Counted from the stretch's first letter, positions 46,376-58,523 are shown. The stretch: DNA of 64,000 nt from Anisus vortex (GCA_949126835.1 OX421495.1:22136815-22200814), one strand, 5' to 3'. Notes: generated from the letters alone by a model not told the origin. Program-made: numbers and translations.

Positions 46376-47627
46376 GATTTGAGGACACGTCTCGCTACTC
46401 ATTGTCTCTGCATATTGATACATTACCCAATATTTCAGCACAAGTGCCACTCGAAATTGTTTCAACACTATATATCTAGCCCATTATCTCGCACCATATA
46501 GATATCCGCGGTGTCCTGTATTGAAGATAGATAGACCGACAGATAATCAATGTGCGCCTAGACAAATTGATGTCTTTGTTATGTTTGACACTTTTCTTCC
46601 CATTTTTTCTCTCACACGTTCGTGTCTTTTTACCAACCTGTCTTTGTAACTTCTTCTTTGTGGCCACCTCCAAGCTGAGACAAACAGACGACACAGTTCC
46701 ACGTGGCTGTGTTATCTCCATACGCACGTGTCTCTATTACATCAACTTTTTCCCCTATAGAAACCTTAGTGGTATCTAGTGGTTCTAAATTCATAAACTC
46801 TCACCAACACATTCTGCGAAGCCATACAGATGACCCGTAATGGCAATTAGAATATTAATAGAGCAGTGGTTCTTATCCTACGAAAGGGTTTAGTGGCCTG
46901 TGCAGGAAGTCAATGAGTCAATCAATCAATGAAAGCAACACTAAGATTTATAACTAGACGTATACTTTATAATTGAAACGTATACAAACATATACACACA
47001 TTAAGTACATCGTATTGTTTGTAGTTTTTAAAGAAGATGAAAGAATCGCTGTACTAATCAAGCAAAAAGGAGATTATTAACCACACTCATGGCACGACTC
47101 CACACGTCGTACAAACAAACAACATCGAATACCCTAATTAACCCAGGTCGGTTAAATAGCCTAAGCATTTTCTTTACAACCCCGGTTCGACCTTTTGCTT
47201 ATCGTCAAGGTCATTGCTATGAGCTAATCAACGTCTACGTGTCGCGGCAACACCACGAGTCAGCCCCGGGCGGAAGTCGATTGACGGAAGTGTCTCGGGG
47301 AAGTTCAGCAGGTTGAACGTTTATGGACTTTCAGGGTCTCGTGCGGCTTGGTGGAGAGGGGAGGGGGCTAAAGATGGTCGCCAATGCATTAGCGTAGAAT
47401 ACATAGATAGATCTATGCTGTTTCCTCTTATAAGTTGAAAAATATTTTTAATGTAAGACAATACGCTCTCTTTCGAGTTAAGCGATTTTGTATAATTCTA
47501 CATCTTTGAAGACATCATCTTAAAGGTTTAAATTGTGTTGATCAAAATGTTAAGCAGAAGAGTGTTAAATATATTGTCCACGAAAACTTACAGCTTAAAC
47601 GTTTTATTTTTGTTTTATAGTAACGCT
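46376..47627. other. Unassigned sequence
   Basis: No gene recognised; frames at 46476-46779 overlap on both strands without motifs. Confidence 0.35.
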
Positions 47628-47890
47628 GCTGTAGCGATAGTCCTTTGGGTTGCCATTTTGATGTGTCCCCAGTTCAAATCCTAGTAAACATGACGGGATC
47701 TCCACCACCTCCACCACCTCCCCGGCCCGAGTCAAAAAGGGTGCGCACGAGTTTACACAGCTCTGACGGGCACTTGACATTCGTTAGGGGAAAGTAAAAT
47801 CGGGTGCGCAGTGTACTGGCCACACACTATCTTTGCTTGCTCTGGCCTAATATATGCCGATGAGTGCTGTTTCACTAACCAATAATAATT
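47628..47890 (+). mobile_element. Diverged tRNA-derived SINE
   Basis: CCAGTTCAAATCCTAGT (B-box-like), TTTACACAGCTCTGACGGGC, GACATTCGTTAGGGGAAAGT and CAGTGTACTGGCCACACAC follow family order. The head has degenerated, and a CCACCTCCACCACCTCC insertion interrupts the body. Confidence 0.7.
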
Positions 47891-47981
47891 TTAGCATACT
47901 TCTTTTATTTTGAACTGTATGCCTATTTCTAACTGAACACGTATTTCTTTACTATTAGGCCTATTTAAAACTATTATATAC

Positions 47982-48055
47982 TTATAATAATAATATTTGT
48001 ATAGCGCTGCCAACAAACATAATGTAAGCTCAGAGCGCATTTAACATACAACTAA
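47982..48055 (-). mobile_element. LINE 3' tail fragment
   Basis: Minus strand: CTCAGAGCGCATTTAAC is the reverse of the GTTAAATGCGCTCTG block, followed by AGCGCTATACAAA and an (ATT)n tail near 47984-47996. It matches the 3' ends at 30920 and 62540. Confidence 0.6.
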
Positions 48056-48714
48056 GAACACAAAATTAATATATATTTCGGCAACCGGTTTTCTTTGAGT
48101 ACCTTCTTCAACAATTTTAGAATCCCTACAGTTCTCAGCGTGATAAATAGCCTAGAACCCGCATTTATCAACACATTATAAAAAGCCCAACAGTGCAGGT
48201 AACACGTTGCTTGGTATCGGGATCAAACGATTTCATTAGTAACTACGAAGGTAGGAGATCTGATATCTGCTTAGTGACCCGCGGAACACTCTGTGCAAAG
48301 AGTGATATTGTGGAAAGGATTATTTCTCTCTGTGACGAATTAAACTCTCTGGTGGATAATTTCCCGTTATTTTTTCATCGTTTATTATTAAGTTGGTTTG
48401 AATTATCTAAAAATGAGTTATCACGAGATAAGAACAATGTAATTCAATTTTAGTATTTCTAAAGGAATGGAAATATTTTCAGCATCAATTGTGAAGATAT
48501 GAACGTAGGTAAAATTAATTGTTTTATTTCATTTGGCTTTTGGTTGAAATTGAGTCATTTGACTTTGACAGCCAATCACTATTCTTGGTTTTTTTTGGAG
48601 AAAAAAAAGGCTCTCGCATTATCGTTAATCTTAACATTTATAAACTTTAAAGAATGATTTTTTTATTATCTTAATATATTATGTGTTCAATTCTATGAAA
48701 CACAAGACTTTCTT
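48056..48714. other. Unassigned sequence with an 86-codon frame
   Basis: A + frame at 48193-48453 has ordinary composition (for example DIVERIISLCDELNSLVDNF) but no recognised domain or splice support. Left as unassigned. Confidence 0.25.
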
Positions 48715-49885
48715 ACTTTTTAGTGATGTTCGGTCTCAGATTTCATTGAAATTTCGTCTTATGTTTTGATGATACTTTGTCTCACAACTATTTCAGTAAT
48801 ATTTTGTCTTACATTAAAATGATAGATCTATTACTTTAACATTTTAGTAATTTTTCTCTTATTTTTGAGTGATATTTGTCTACAATTTAAGTGATACTTT
48901 GTCTTACATTTAAGTGATACTTTGTCTTACATTTAAGTGATACTTTGTCTTACATTTAAGTGATATTTTGTCTACAATTTAAGTGATACTTTGTCTTACA
49001 TTTAAGTGATACTTTGTCTTACATTTAAGTGATACTTTGTCTTACATTTAAGTGATACTTTGTCTTACATTTAAGTGATATTTTGTCTTACATTTAAGTG
49101 ATATTTTGTCTACAATTTTAGTGATATTTTGTCTTACATTTTAGTGATACTTTGTCTTACATTTAAGTGATACTTTGTCTTACATTTAAGTGATACTTTG
49201 TCTTACATTTAAGTGATACTTTGTCTTACATTTTAGTGATATTTCGTCTTACATTTAAGTGATATTTTGTCTACAATTTAAGTGATATTTTGTCTTACAT
49301 TTTAGTGATACTTTGTCTTACATTTAAGTGATACTTTGTCTTACATTTAAGTGATACTTTGTCTTACATTTAAGTAATACTGTGTCTTACATTTAAGTGA
49401 TATTTTGTCTTACATTTAAGTGATATTTTGTCTTACATTTAAGTGATACTTTGTCTTACATTTAAGTGATATTTTGTCTTACATTTAAGTGATATTTTGT
49501 CTTATATTTAAGTGATATTTTGTCTTACAATTAAGTGATATTTTGTCTTACATTTTAGTGATATTTTGTCTTATATTTAAGTGATATTTTGTCTTACATT
49601 TTAGTGATATTTTGTCTTATATTTTAGTGATATTTTGTCTTACATTTAAGTGATACTTTGTCTTACATTTAAGTGATATTTTGTCTTATATTTAAGTGAT
49701 ATTTTGTCTTACATTTTAGTGATATTTTGTCTTATATTTTAGTGATATTTTGTCTTACATTTAAGTAATATTTTGTCTTACATTTTAGTGATATTTTGTC
49801 TTGTATTTAAGTGATATTTTGTCTTACATTTTAGTGATATTTTGTCTTACATTTAAGTGATATTTTGTCTTATATTTATATCATT
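48715..49885. repeat. 23-bp tandem array, about 45 copies
   Basis: The unit is AAGTGATACTTTGTCTTACATTT (23 bp). It is degenerate at the left edge (48715-48860) and regular from about 48870 on. Two variants, with TACTTTG or TATTTTG, occur in runs rather than at random, so local spreading of variants is likely. The last units show TATATTT. Confidence 0.95.
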
Positions 49886-51041
49886 TCTTTTTCTGTTGCT
49901 CCTCAGACCAATCCAAATCAATCATCTATTGCCAGGCTACACTATACAGGAGTGTAATTGATGATGGAAATGTAACTCTTTAGGTGAGTTAAACTTTCAC
50001 TCAATAATTTTTTTCTAAATGTATTAATCGCTCAATTTCATAGTATATTTCTACCACGTTGGCAGACCACGTGACACGCCAACATGAAGGTCTTCCCCCC
50101 AGCCTACTCCCTTCACTAATTTTTTCGCTCCCCCCTTCCCTTTCTTCATGAACAGGTGTGGATACAGATGCAATGTGAACACAAAAAAAAAAAAATAACA
50201 TAACGCCCCTTAAAATGATGATCATTAATAATTCAATGCGGTCGGCCAACGGGGTTGAAAGCGAGGGGAAGTGGTGGGCGTGCCTTCGAAATTTACTTGG
50301 GAAATACCGTCAAATTATGGATTTGACCTTACGGTCACCCTCTTAAAGTGAGAAATAAAATGAAGTTTCTTCCAATAGGACTCAGCTGGCAGAGTGTATC
50401 ATCTAAAAGCTCCTTTTGGAAAACAAGGGCCGCAATTAAAACAATTCCATTCAGATGATTTAATTGATGACTGTGATAGAGCTACTGGTTTGTCATAACC
50501 TGCAGGATATGAACTTCAAATCTTGTTAAAACGCTCTTCCCTCCCTCGGGTCCTGCCATCTCAGATGGTTATCTTTATGTTCACTTGGCGATGGTATTGG
50601 CAACGATGTCCTTGGTTAAGCCACATAAATCCCCGTGTTGGTCCTGTGCGCTGATGCTGGTAAAAAAAAAAATTGATGCCACATTTAAAAATGCTTGATG
50701 AACTATTCTGCACAAAACATGAAAGGTTCACGCAAAATGTTCCCCATGATGTTGTCATTAGAACCAACTCTCATACATCCATGATTTATCAGAGCTAATC
50801 AAATTAGTTTAGACTTCGAAAAGTCAAAACCTTATCTAGGACTCGAACCCTGGGCTAATCAAAAGTTCATCAATGGGCTTCCTTCCCACCCCCAACACTA
50901 AGATAACTTTAAAAAAAAACAACGAATCCTCACAAACTCAGCCAGAGGTATGCATAAGAGCAGAGTTTTTGTTTTAAGTCGAAACTTCATCGTACCTTAA
51001 TGATGAGTTAGATTTTCTTATCTGTTCTTGCTGTTGTATTG
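49886..51041. other. Unassigned sequence
   Basis: C-rich near 50093-50150; a B-box-like complement near 50838 (GGACTCGAACCC) stands alone. No gene recognised. Confidence 0.3.
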
Positions 51042-51160
51042 TAGCGGCCGAGCGGCAGCGCCTTCGACTGGTGCACCTAAGGTCCTGAATTTGAATCAAG
51101 GTGAATGTCAGGTCTGGAGAGTGCCCTTTAAGTCTAAACTTTCCATTTCCCCATCACCCG
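51042..51160 (+). mobile_element. SINE head, 3' truncated (left member of a pair)
   Basis: TAGCGGCCGAGCGGCAGCGC (A box), then CTGAATTTGAATCAAGG (B-box-like), GTCAGGTCTGGAGAGTGCCC, and AAGTCTAAACTTTCC. It is cut where the second SINE's leader begins. Confidence 0.75.
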
Positions 51161-51455
51161 ATAAATGCGACCCGGTGGCCAAGCGGTAGCGCGCTCCTCT
51201 AGCCTGTCAAAAACACAAATAACAACCCGGAATTGAATCCTGACTAAGACTAGGATTTGCTACTGAGTATGAAGAGTGTCCATGAGTCTAACCAGCTCTC
51301 ATGGGTACCTGACATTTTTGTGGGGAAAAGTAAAGACGGCTGGGCATTGTGCTGACCACACAATTCACTCGTATGCCGTGGCCACGGATTAGGGTGAGCG
51401 CTTCTACACCGACCAATTTGAATAAATTTGGCCCGAACGGACTACTATACTTTAT
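51161..51455 (+). mobile_element. SINE (right member of a pair)
   Basis: CCCGGTGGCCAAGCGGTAGCG (A box) with GGAATTGAATCCTG (B-box-like), body AGTCTAACCAGCTCTCATGG, TACCTGACATTTTTGTGG, and 3' part GGCTGGGCATTGTGCTGACC. Its head differs from the left member and matches the SINE at 35344. Confidence 0.8.
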
Positions 51456-51947
51456 TTCATTTTGATTCATGCGTCGGAGCCATGGAACGGAATGTGTTCA
51501 ATATATTTCTTAGCTACCATGGAATATATTCCAATACAACACACATTTCTAAATGCTGTCATTTTGTGTGTATGTGTGTAGGCCATGTGCGTGCATTGTT
51601 TGTCAGCTTATTGTGATGTTTGTTCGCGAGTCATCTCAACAGCTAACAGATGGTAATATAATACAATACCATCACCCATCAGCCCAAGTCCTAACAGCTG
51701 CGCATTCGAACCTATCAGCCCGCATCTGTCCTTAATAATGTCTTGCATGGAGAACATAGAAGTTTTTCCTGTCTTTAGATTCAGACATAAAGTTTCCTAG
51801 TTTACTAAGGAACCATGAAAGCTTTTTAATAGAAACAAAACCCAACTAAATACAGAACAAAGTAACTAGAGAATAAATTTAATATATTGCAATCAAAATA
51901 TAAAATAAACTGAATATAATCAAACGTATTGTATAACATAAGATTAA

Positions 51948-52190
51948 ATAAAGTAAAGTACCCGTCGGACCAAATTGATCATATGGTCGGTATCTGTGGC
52001 CAAGGCATACTAGGATTTGACCTTTCCAGCCGCCTTTACTTTACCCCAGCTAATGTCAGGTACCCATCAGAGGTGGCTAGACTCAGGGACACCCTTGAGT
52101 TCGGGGATATAATCCTAGCTGTCACCAAGATTCGAACCCAGGACCTTTGGTACGCCAGATGAACGCGCTGCCGCTCGACCACCATGACCC
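51948..52190 (-). mobile_element. tRNA-derived SINE
   Basis: In reverse: tail ATAAAGTAAAGTACCCGTC, GCCTTTACTTTACCCCAGC, AGGTACCCATCAGAGGTGG, ATTCGAACCCAGGACC (B-box complement) and CGCTGCCGCTCGACCACCAT. Nearly complete, ending at about 52190. Confidence 0.85.
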
Positions 52191-53000
52191 ATACATAGGA
52201 TAAAGTCGGTAGAATTATTTTTTTTTATAGCATCTCTCCAAAATTAAATATGTCTTTAATACATTTCATTTAATGTACACATGTCTGTTGATAATATTAA
52301 CAAACTGTCTTGTATATAAAAATAGTTTTGTTCTGGAACCTTCACAACACAATCATTACATTTCGCATGACCTCTATATTAGACTGCAAAATGCATTTTT
52401 CTAAGCGTTTCTGGCACAACCAATGGGCTTAGAGCGTTTGGATGACTTTTCTCCTTCTTTTTAAACGTCATTTCCGCTAATAATAATAACAAAGAAAAAC
52501 ACGTGTCTTCCGGTTATTTTTTACATCATATTTTAGGATCTTCATTTTTCCTCTTTACTTTTCTGGACCTTTTAACATTTTTATATTATAAACGAAAGTC
52601 TTTAAGGACAAATAGCATCATTTGATCGTCTGCACATCCACAAATATCCATCTCCCCCCTCTTTTACCCACAACAAAGCTTCTGATCTATAAGCCACATA
52701 CACCCAACCACACACACCTCCAGTCACCCCCCCCCCCCCCCCGTTTACCTGTTAACCCTGAGACTGGCCCTTACACCGATCGCGCCAAAACCTCAACCAA
52801 CTCATTGAAGAAACGTTTATTCTTTTTCAGTCTCTCTTTCCATCAGAAAGGATTTCTTTTTAATATTCATTGTACGGATGTTCAAAAGGTGGTTCTTTTT
52901 CTTCTTCATCTTTTTAAGGTTAAAGAAAAAAACATATCTGTGTGTAACAATATCAAAAAGAAGGTCGGGCGTGAGTTATATATTTTTCGCTTGGTAATGA
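52191..53000. other. Unassigned sequence with a poly(C) run
   Basis: 16 C at 52727-52742. The 146-codon + frame at 52622-53062 crosses this run and looks like chance. Confidence 0.35.
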
Positions 53001-55114
53001 GTTTGGATCACATAAGGGTCAATGGAGTCAAGAGGAAAAGGCGGGGGAGGGGGGGCAGTTGAGTTAGAATAACAGACTCTTCCCCCCTCTTACACACCAC
53101 ACACACACACACACATAGACTTGACATCACAACTTTACTCTCTCTTTAAGTGCTCAGTAAATAGCTAGATTATGTGTATGGGGAAAGGGGAGAAAAAAAA
53201 AGGAGGCGGTGGTTAAAAGGGGAGAGAAGAATGAAAGTCAGGGGCGATGAACCGAGCTGTTGTTTCTCTCTTAGATTTTTTTTTCCTGCACACCCCCCTA
53301 AAGAAAATGAGATTTCTATAGAGTCCCGCTAATGTTGCCTGCCCCCCCTCCCCCACCTTTTCCTTCACTCCCTCCCCACGAATATAATGCCAATGGGAAA
53401 ACAACTTAATGGCTGACGCCCCCCCCATCCATACCCTCTCCCTCTATTTCACCCCACGCCCCCCCCCCCGACAGCATCACCCCCACGGGTAATGGCGTTT
53501 ACATGTCGCTCGTCACAGCCTTACAACTCATCTACACTCTCATGTAGGAGAAGGGTATTGTATTAGTTGGGGGGGGGGGGGGGTTTGAGCCGGGACGGTG
53601 GGGCGAGCAATAAGAAAATAAAAAAGTCGGGTTGTTTGAGTTGAGGTTGCGGGGGAGGGGGGGGTGGGCTAAGAGAGACCCCGATTGAAACATGAATGTT
53701 TTATAGTGAGCTCCGTTTTGGTGAAAGGTTCGATGTGAGCGGTGTGGGGGGGGAGGTAGGGGGAGAAATGGAGAGGGGAAGGTTTGAAAGTAAGTGAATC
53801 GCACATAAGGGTTGTTAAGGAAAGTGTCAAAATCGCCATTCTTAGTGTTCGCCCCGTTTGGCCTTTTATTCCCGTGGAGACGTGACGTCACACCTATTAC
53901 GGACGCTCTGATGAAAAGCTGCGGTCAACTCCTCATATTTTAAAATCCAACTTTCTTTTCCTTCAGTATGCCTTCATTACATTATATTTTATGGTTTACT
54001 AGTAGTTATGCCCGTCAAAATCACGAAGAGACAATACGACTAGGCTACTATATGTTTTGTTAAAAGAATAAAAATAACCAAAAAGAAAAATAGAAATAAT
54101 TAGAAACAATAAAAAAAATATTATTGCAGCAAGTGAAAGCCCAGAAAGTCTATAACTGTACATATTGAAATAAAGTCTAGTGCAGCAAGTGAAAGCCCAG
54201 AAAGTCTAAAACTGTACATATTGAAAGCATTTTGACAGGAACATCACTCTGAATATTGTGAAAAATGGCGCTGCAGTTTATAACCTTAACATAATTAGTA
54301 ATACGTTTATTTTAAACAAAATTTACGTATTAGGCAATATAGTTGATATAATGAAAATTTCTTTGGGAGGGCTATTCCATTTTATGTAGTTTAGTTTTGT
54401 CATGGTCGGTTTAACGACCTAAGAGTTTATAGAGTCCAAAAATATATACCTATATAAATATAAATATTTTTTTTTAATGTTGAAAAACCACAAAAGCTTT
54501 TTTTTTAGTGCTTTGGGCCTCTCGTGGTCCTTATATGGCCCTGGCTGCCATACATTTTAAAGTATTACACGTTTATATTTCGTAAACCTTTCCTCCCAGG
54601 GTCAATGATCGAAGAGGTCAAGCATCGTATATGGCCACGGGTCAACGCTCTGATATCATTCTCCGTGATATTAAACACGCGACTTCAATAAAGGACGCTG
54701 CCCTGCTTACTGACAAACTGTTATGGTGAATTAACCCAAATATCTTGACCAAATGGACCTGTACTATTTATGCATGGGTATATATATATACCCCCCCCCC
54801 CCCACACACACACACCCAATAGTCTTAAATTTCAGTGACTGGTACCGGTAATTGACCGTCATGGGCCTTTGTTTTCAAAAATGGGTTGAACTGCGAAAAG
54901 CGAGGGGGGGGGGGGGGCAAACGATGATCCGTTGTACCGAGTGGCACCCCCCCCCCCCCCCACTCCCCAACTAGAGAGAGAGAGCTCTTACAGCGCGTGT
55001 TAGAACGCGCTCATTTTATATGCAAAAGGCCCAGTGGGCAAGTGTTAAGCTTTTAGCTTTGAGATTTAGTGTTCGTGGTGTCCATCAGTGTTTGATGGCC
55101 CCCCCCCCCCCCCC
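53000..55114. other. Region crowded with poly(C)/poly(G) runs
   Basis: Long runs at 53459 (C11), 53569 (G15), 54791 (C13), 54904 (G14), 54947 (C15) and 55099 (C16), with short (CA)n near 53098 and 54805. The intervening DNA is unassigned. Minus frames at 53213-53428 and 53532-53891 are produced by the runs. Confidence 0.8.
54125..54231. repeat. 56-bp tandem duplication
   Basis: TGCAGCAAGTGAAAGCCCAG followed by AAAGTCTATAACTGTACATA occurs at 54125 and again 56 bp later at 54181 with one substitution. Confidence 0.95.
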
Positions 55115-55436
55115 GATTAAAAAATACACTGAACTGGGCAGTAGCCAGCGGTCATCGGTGTCTTTCAAAACGCTAAATTTGAATTCGAATTTTAATGGAC
55201 TATCTTCCACTGGTGTGTTTCTTCTACTAGTTGTAGTTTTCTCAGATTCGTCTTATTTAACGTTTTTGTGACATCAGTTTACAGCATAATAACTGATAAT
55301 GTAATATGATCATAAATATCACACTCCACACTTAAACGTAGAAATATTTCTTTTTGAATTTAACTATTTGAAATAATAACTTTAATAATGACGAATAATT
55401 AGCTTGTAGTTTCAATTAAACGTTTAAAAAAATTAT
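55115..55436. other. Anonymous sequence
   Basis: Nothing recognised. Confidence 0.4.
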
Positions 55437-55632
55437 TGAAGTATCCCGTCGAACCAAATTGACTCATAATGCCGGCGAAGCAATTTCTGTGGCCACGTAA
55501 AACTAGGTGATTACGTGGCCAGCACAATGCACAGCCGCTTTATCCAAACTAAGGTCTCGTACCCATTCAGAACCATTCAGGATTCGAACTCAGGACCTTC
55601 GTTTTGCCAGCCGATCGCCATCGCGCCCCCTA
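55437..55632 (-). mobile_element. tRNA-derived SINE
   Basis: In reverse: TATCCCGTCGAACCAAATTG, GTGGCCAGCACAATGCACAG, ATTCGAACTCAGGACCTTCG (B-box complement) and GCCGATCGCCATCGCGCCCC. The body between about 55545 and 55590 has a deletion compared with the full copy. Confidence 0.8.
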
Positions 55633-56029
55633 TTTCACTTAATATAAATGAAAAATGTGTACATTGACAGACTTAAAAAGCACACCTCACTCTGCCCACA
55701 TTCAGCTGTCGTCTGTCTCTACTCAAATCCAGTTCCAACCAGTCCCATTCAAACTCTACGTAATGCTACATGTATTTTATTTATGTGTCCAAAGGCTATT
55801 TCTTCTGTCTTAGAGATTATGTCATCGTTAAAACGAATGTAATGACGTCATCAGTCTCATCAATCTACATTTTATTACAACATTTCCATTTATGGACAAC
55901 ACTAGTATGCCATGTTTTCGTTTTAAATTAGATTACATTCACATTTTTTTAACTAGAGGATTTTAGACGTGTATTCTTTAAAGCCTTTTTTTTAACTGAG
56001 AAAAAACTCCATGTATGTATGTTTCTGGC
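55633..56029. other. Anonymous sequence
   Basis: A CRE palindrome TGACGTCA lies at 55843-55850; no gene seen. Confidence 0.35.
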
Positions 56030-56165
56030 TGGCTGTCTGGCGGACGGCCGGATCTTCGGATAGCAAATCGACCCACTTCCTATCATTCTATCTATCTGAA
56101 ACTTGGCACATAGACGTTAAGCTTTAAACTACATACATGTATATTCTCTCAAATTTTCAGCTACA
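56030..56165 (+). repeat. Unclassified dispersed repeat, copy 3
   Basis: TCGACCCACTTCCTATC, CTATCTGAAACTTGGCACAT, AGACGTTAAG, later CTCTCAAATTTTCAGC. It is collinear with the copies at 18060 and 42318, though spacing differs. Confidence 0.55.
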
Positions 56166-57117
56166 TTCCCCACTGCAACCCACAAAAAAAAAATGTTTTT
56201 AACTTACTTATCCTTTTTAATTTTTACACTTTATGACTTTATGGTGCGTGTTGGTAAATCACAATGAAAGCATTTGAACGCACATTCCCAATAATCTTTA
56301 GATCATTTAAAACCATGTTCGCCAGTATTATCGATCAACTTCGCTTTAGTTCATTTCTGTTTTTTTTAATGATTATTTTTTGTTTGTAGTTGGCAAAGGG
56401 CATAATCTTCATCAGACTACGGCATAACTAAAATTGCATTTAAACGATTTATACGGAAAATGTTTTTTTTCAGTGTTTGTTAAATTTAAATTTAAGTGTT
56501 TTAGTTTTTTTTTTATGTAGGTGTATATTATTTAATGCTCCCATGTACGTCATGTTGTCTGGCGACGCACTTCCTGTTTGCTATCCAAAGTTTTTTTTTT
56601 GTCTTCCTAATGGGCACAACGCGGGAAAACGAGAAAAGACAGACAAACAGACATTTAAGCAATACCAGTTATTCAATGCTGGGGAAATTGTTCGAACTGT
56701 AAGAACCCGGGACGAGAGCTTTTCAACAAGGACAGAAACAAACAACTCACGAAGCACTCACGCGGACTCATCCAATCTCTGTATAAACAATTCACCAGCA
56801 TAGGTAACGCGATGCAGTTACATTCATGGCATTTCTATTGGAAACTATACAAAACAAATAAAAAATCAAATGTACGTTTGAGAGTAATTAGACAGAAAAG
56901 GACCAATGAAAAACGACGTATGAATACACAAAAAAAATGTTTATAGCGTTTGATTGGTTGGAAGAAAGACATCCATTTTGTGAAATGTTTTCTTGTTCAT
57001 GTAGTTGTTTTTTTTTCATATGTATTGTTGCTGGTTTCTAAAACATTTTATTTTACATACTTGGTGACTTGATGTTAAGTAAATGGAAAAACAGAAGGGG
57101 GGGGGGGGACCCAGACT
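56166..57117. other. Unassigned sequence
   Basis: A 108-codon + frame at 56477-56803 crosses poly(T) runs and ends just before a GTAACG donor-like motif. No homology recognised. G12 run at 57097-57108. Confidence 0.3.
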
Positions 57118-57345
57118 ATTACGATCTTTAGTGGTAGTGTAGCAGTGTTTGTTTGATTCCATGGTCACGGTATGAATGGGTATTGTGTGGCCAGAAATCC
57201 TGGACAAATTCAACTTGTAATGTCAGATAACCATCAAAACCTGAGTAAGCTCACGAACACACTAAAGATCATAAGGAAAGAAATTCTAAGTTGATGATTT
57301 TTAGATTTGAACGCCAGACTTTTGGCATGACACTTTGACTTACCT
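57118..57345 (-). mobile_element. Heavily diverged SINE
   Basis: In reverse: GTAGTGTAGCAGTG, GGGTATTGTGTGGCCAG, TAATGTCAGATAACCATC, ATTTGAACGCCAGACTTTTG. Order matches the family. It ends 17 bp before the hAT MITE at 57362. Confidence 0.55.
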
Positions 57346-57361
57346 CTTCTAGACTCTAGAC

Positions 57362-57551
57362 CAGGGGTAGGCAACCTTTTGATAATAGTGTGCCAAAGTA
57401 GGATTTCTAAATCATTCAGCGTGCCAAAAGCACTCAATTTCTCGTATAAATGACTTGAATGGCTTTTTTTTTAGGGTTTACCGCGTGCCATTGAAATTAA
57501 TTGTCTCTGCATGCCATATCTGGTACGCGTTCCATAAGCTGTCGTTTTCTG
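57362..57551 (-). mobile_element. hAT-type MITE
   Basis: It begins CAGGGGTAGGCAACCTTTTG; the right end GTCGTTTTCTG is degraded. The 8-bp duplication CTCTAGAC is exact at 57354-57361 and 57552-57559. Internal blocks ATAATAGTGTGCCAAAGTAG and TAAATCATTCAGCGTGCC are the same as in the copy at 29013. Confidence 0.92.
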
Positions 57552-57559
57552 CTCTAGAC

Positions 57560-58046
57560 CAACGGGATGTAGATAAAGACAAGGGTAGATAACTCTGTTC
57601 AACATATGGTATTAAATGTCAATAAGCTTAGCATGTTATCTACGAGGATACAACCTTGAGCTATCGGTAATCTAGGACTGTCCAGATCAATTGAGGACAT
57701 CGCCGAGTTGTCTTCCCATTCCACGCGAGCGCTTTAGTCGAAATAATAAACTCTATTTTCTTGTATAAACTCCACAATTCTTTCATTTGGTTGAGAAACA
57801 GAAGTAGAGAGAGAGAGAGAGAAATACCCAGACGTATTATTTTTTTCCCTTACTTTGGTCGTCATGGTATTTATTTACCGAACTGAAAAATATTTTTATA
57901 AATGATTGATTGGCCTTTTATATATTTTTTTTATTTATTGCCGACCATTTTTTTTTATAAAGTCTCCCTCAAGACTCAAGACTCGAGACAGATAAAAAAA
58001 ACAACAACATGGCAAAAAAAATATGATTGATGTATAGATTTTACAG
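57560..58046. other. Unassigned AT-rich sequence
   Basis: Short (GA)n near 57808; no gene. Confidence 0.35.
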
Positions 58047-58194
58047 TAGTACAGCAACATTGAAGATCAACAAATGCAATGAGTAGTACAGCAACATTGA
58101 AGATCAACAAATGCAATGAGTAGTACAGCAACATTGAAGATCAACAAATGCAATGAGTAGTACAGCAACATTGAAGATCAACAAATGCAATGGT
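58047..58194. repeat. 37-bp minisatellite, four copies
   Basis: The unit TAGTACAGCAACATTGAAG plus ATCAACAAATGCAATGAG repeats with no mismatches apart from the last few bases. Confidence 0.97.
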
Positions 58195-58295
58195 ACATTC
58201 GTTAAAGTGTTCCTATTGAAACGATATTGATCTTTTTTTTTTTGTTTGTTCTGTTCTTTAAAACTCGGAAAATTCTTTAAAACAATGTTACCATG

Positions 58296-58441
58296 TGGTC
58301 TAACATAACCAATGTACATGTAGTCTAACATAACCAATGTACATGTAGTCTAACATAACCAATGTACATGTAGTCTAACATAACCAATGTACATGTAGTC
58401 TAACATAACCAATGTACATGTAGTCTAACATAACCAATGTT
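58296..58441. repeat. 25-bp minisatellite, about six copies
   Basis: The unit TAGTCTAACATAACCAATGT plus ACATG is 25 bp; copies are almost identical. It lies 100 bp from the 37-bp array. Confidence 0.97.
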
Positions 58442-58523
58442 CCCTTTTTTTATATTTAAAGGATTAGGTTTGGGATAGAGTTCAATGTTTAATTTAAAAA
58501 AGGTTAAAGGTTAAAATTACAAT

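Noticed and set aside
52622..53062. 146-codon + frame
   Set aside because: Crosses a 16-C run whose length decides the frame; proline-rich part is an artefact.
56477..56803. 108-codon + frame before a GTAACG donor-like site
   Set aside because: Starts in poly(T) and has its own stop before the donor; no homology recognised.
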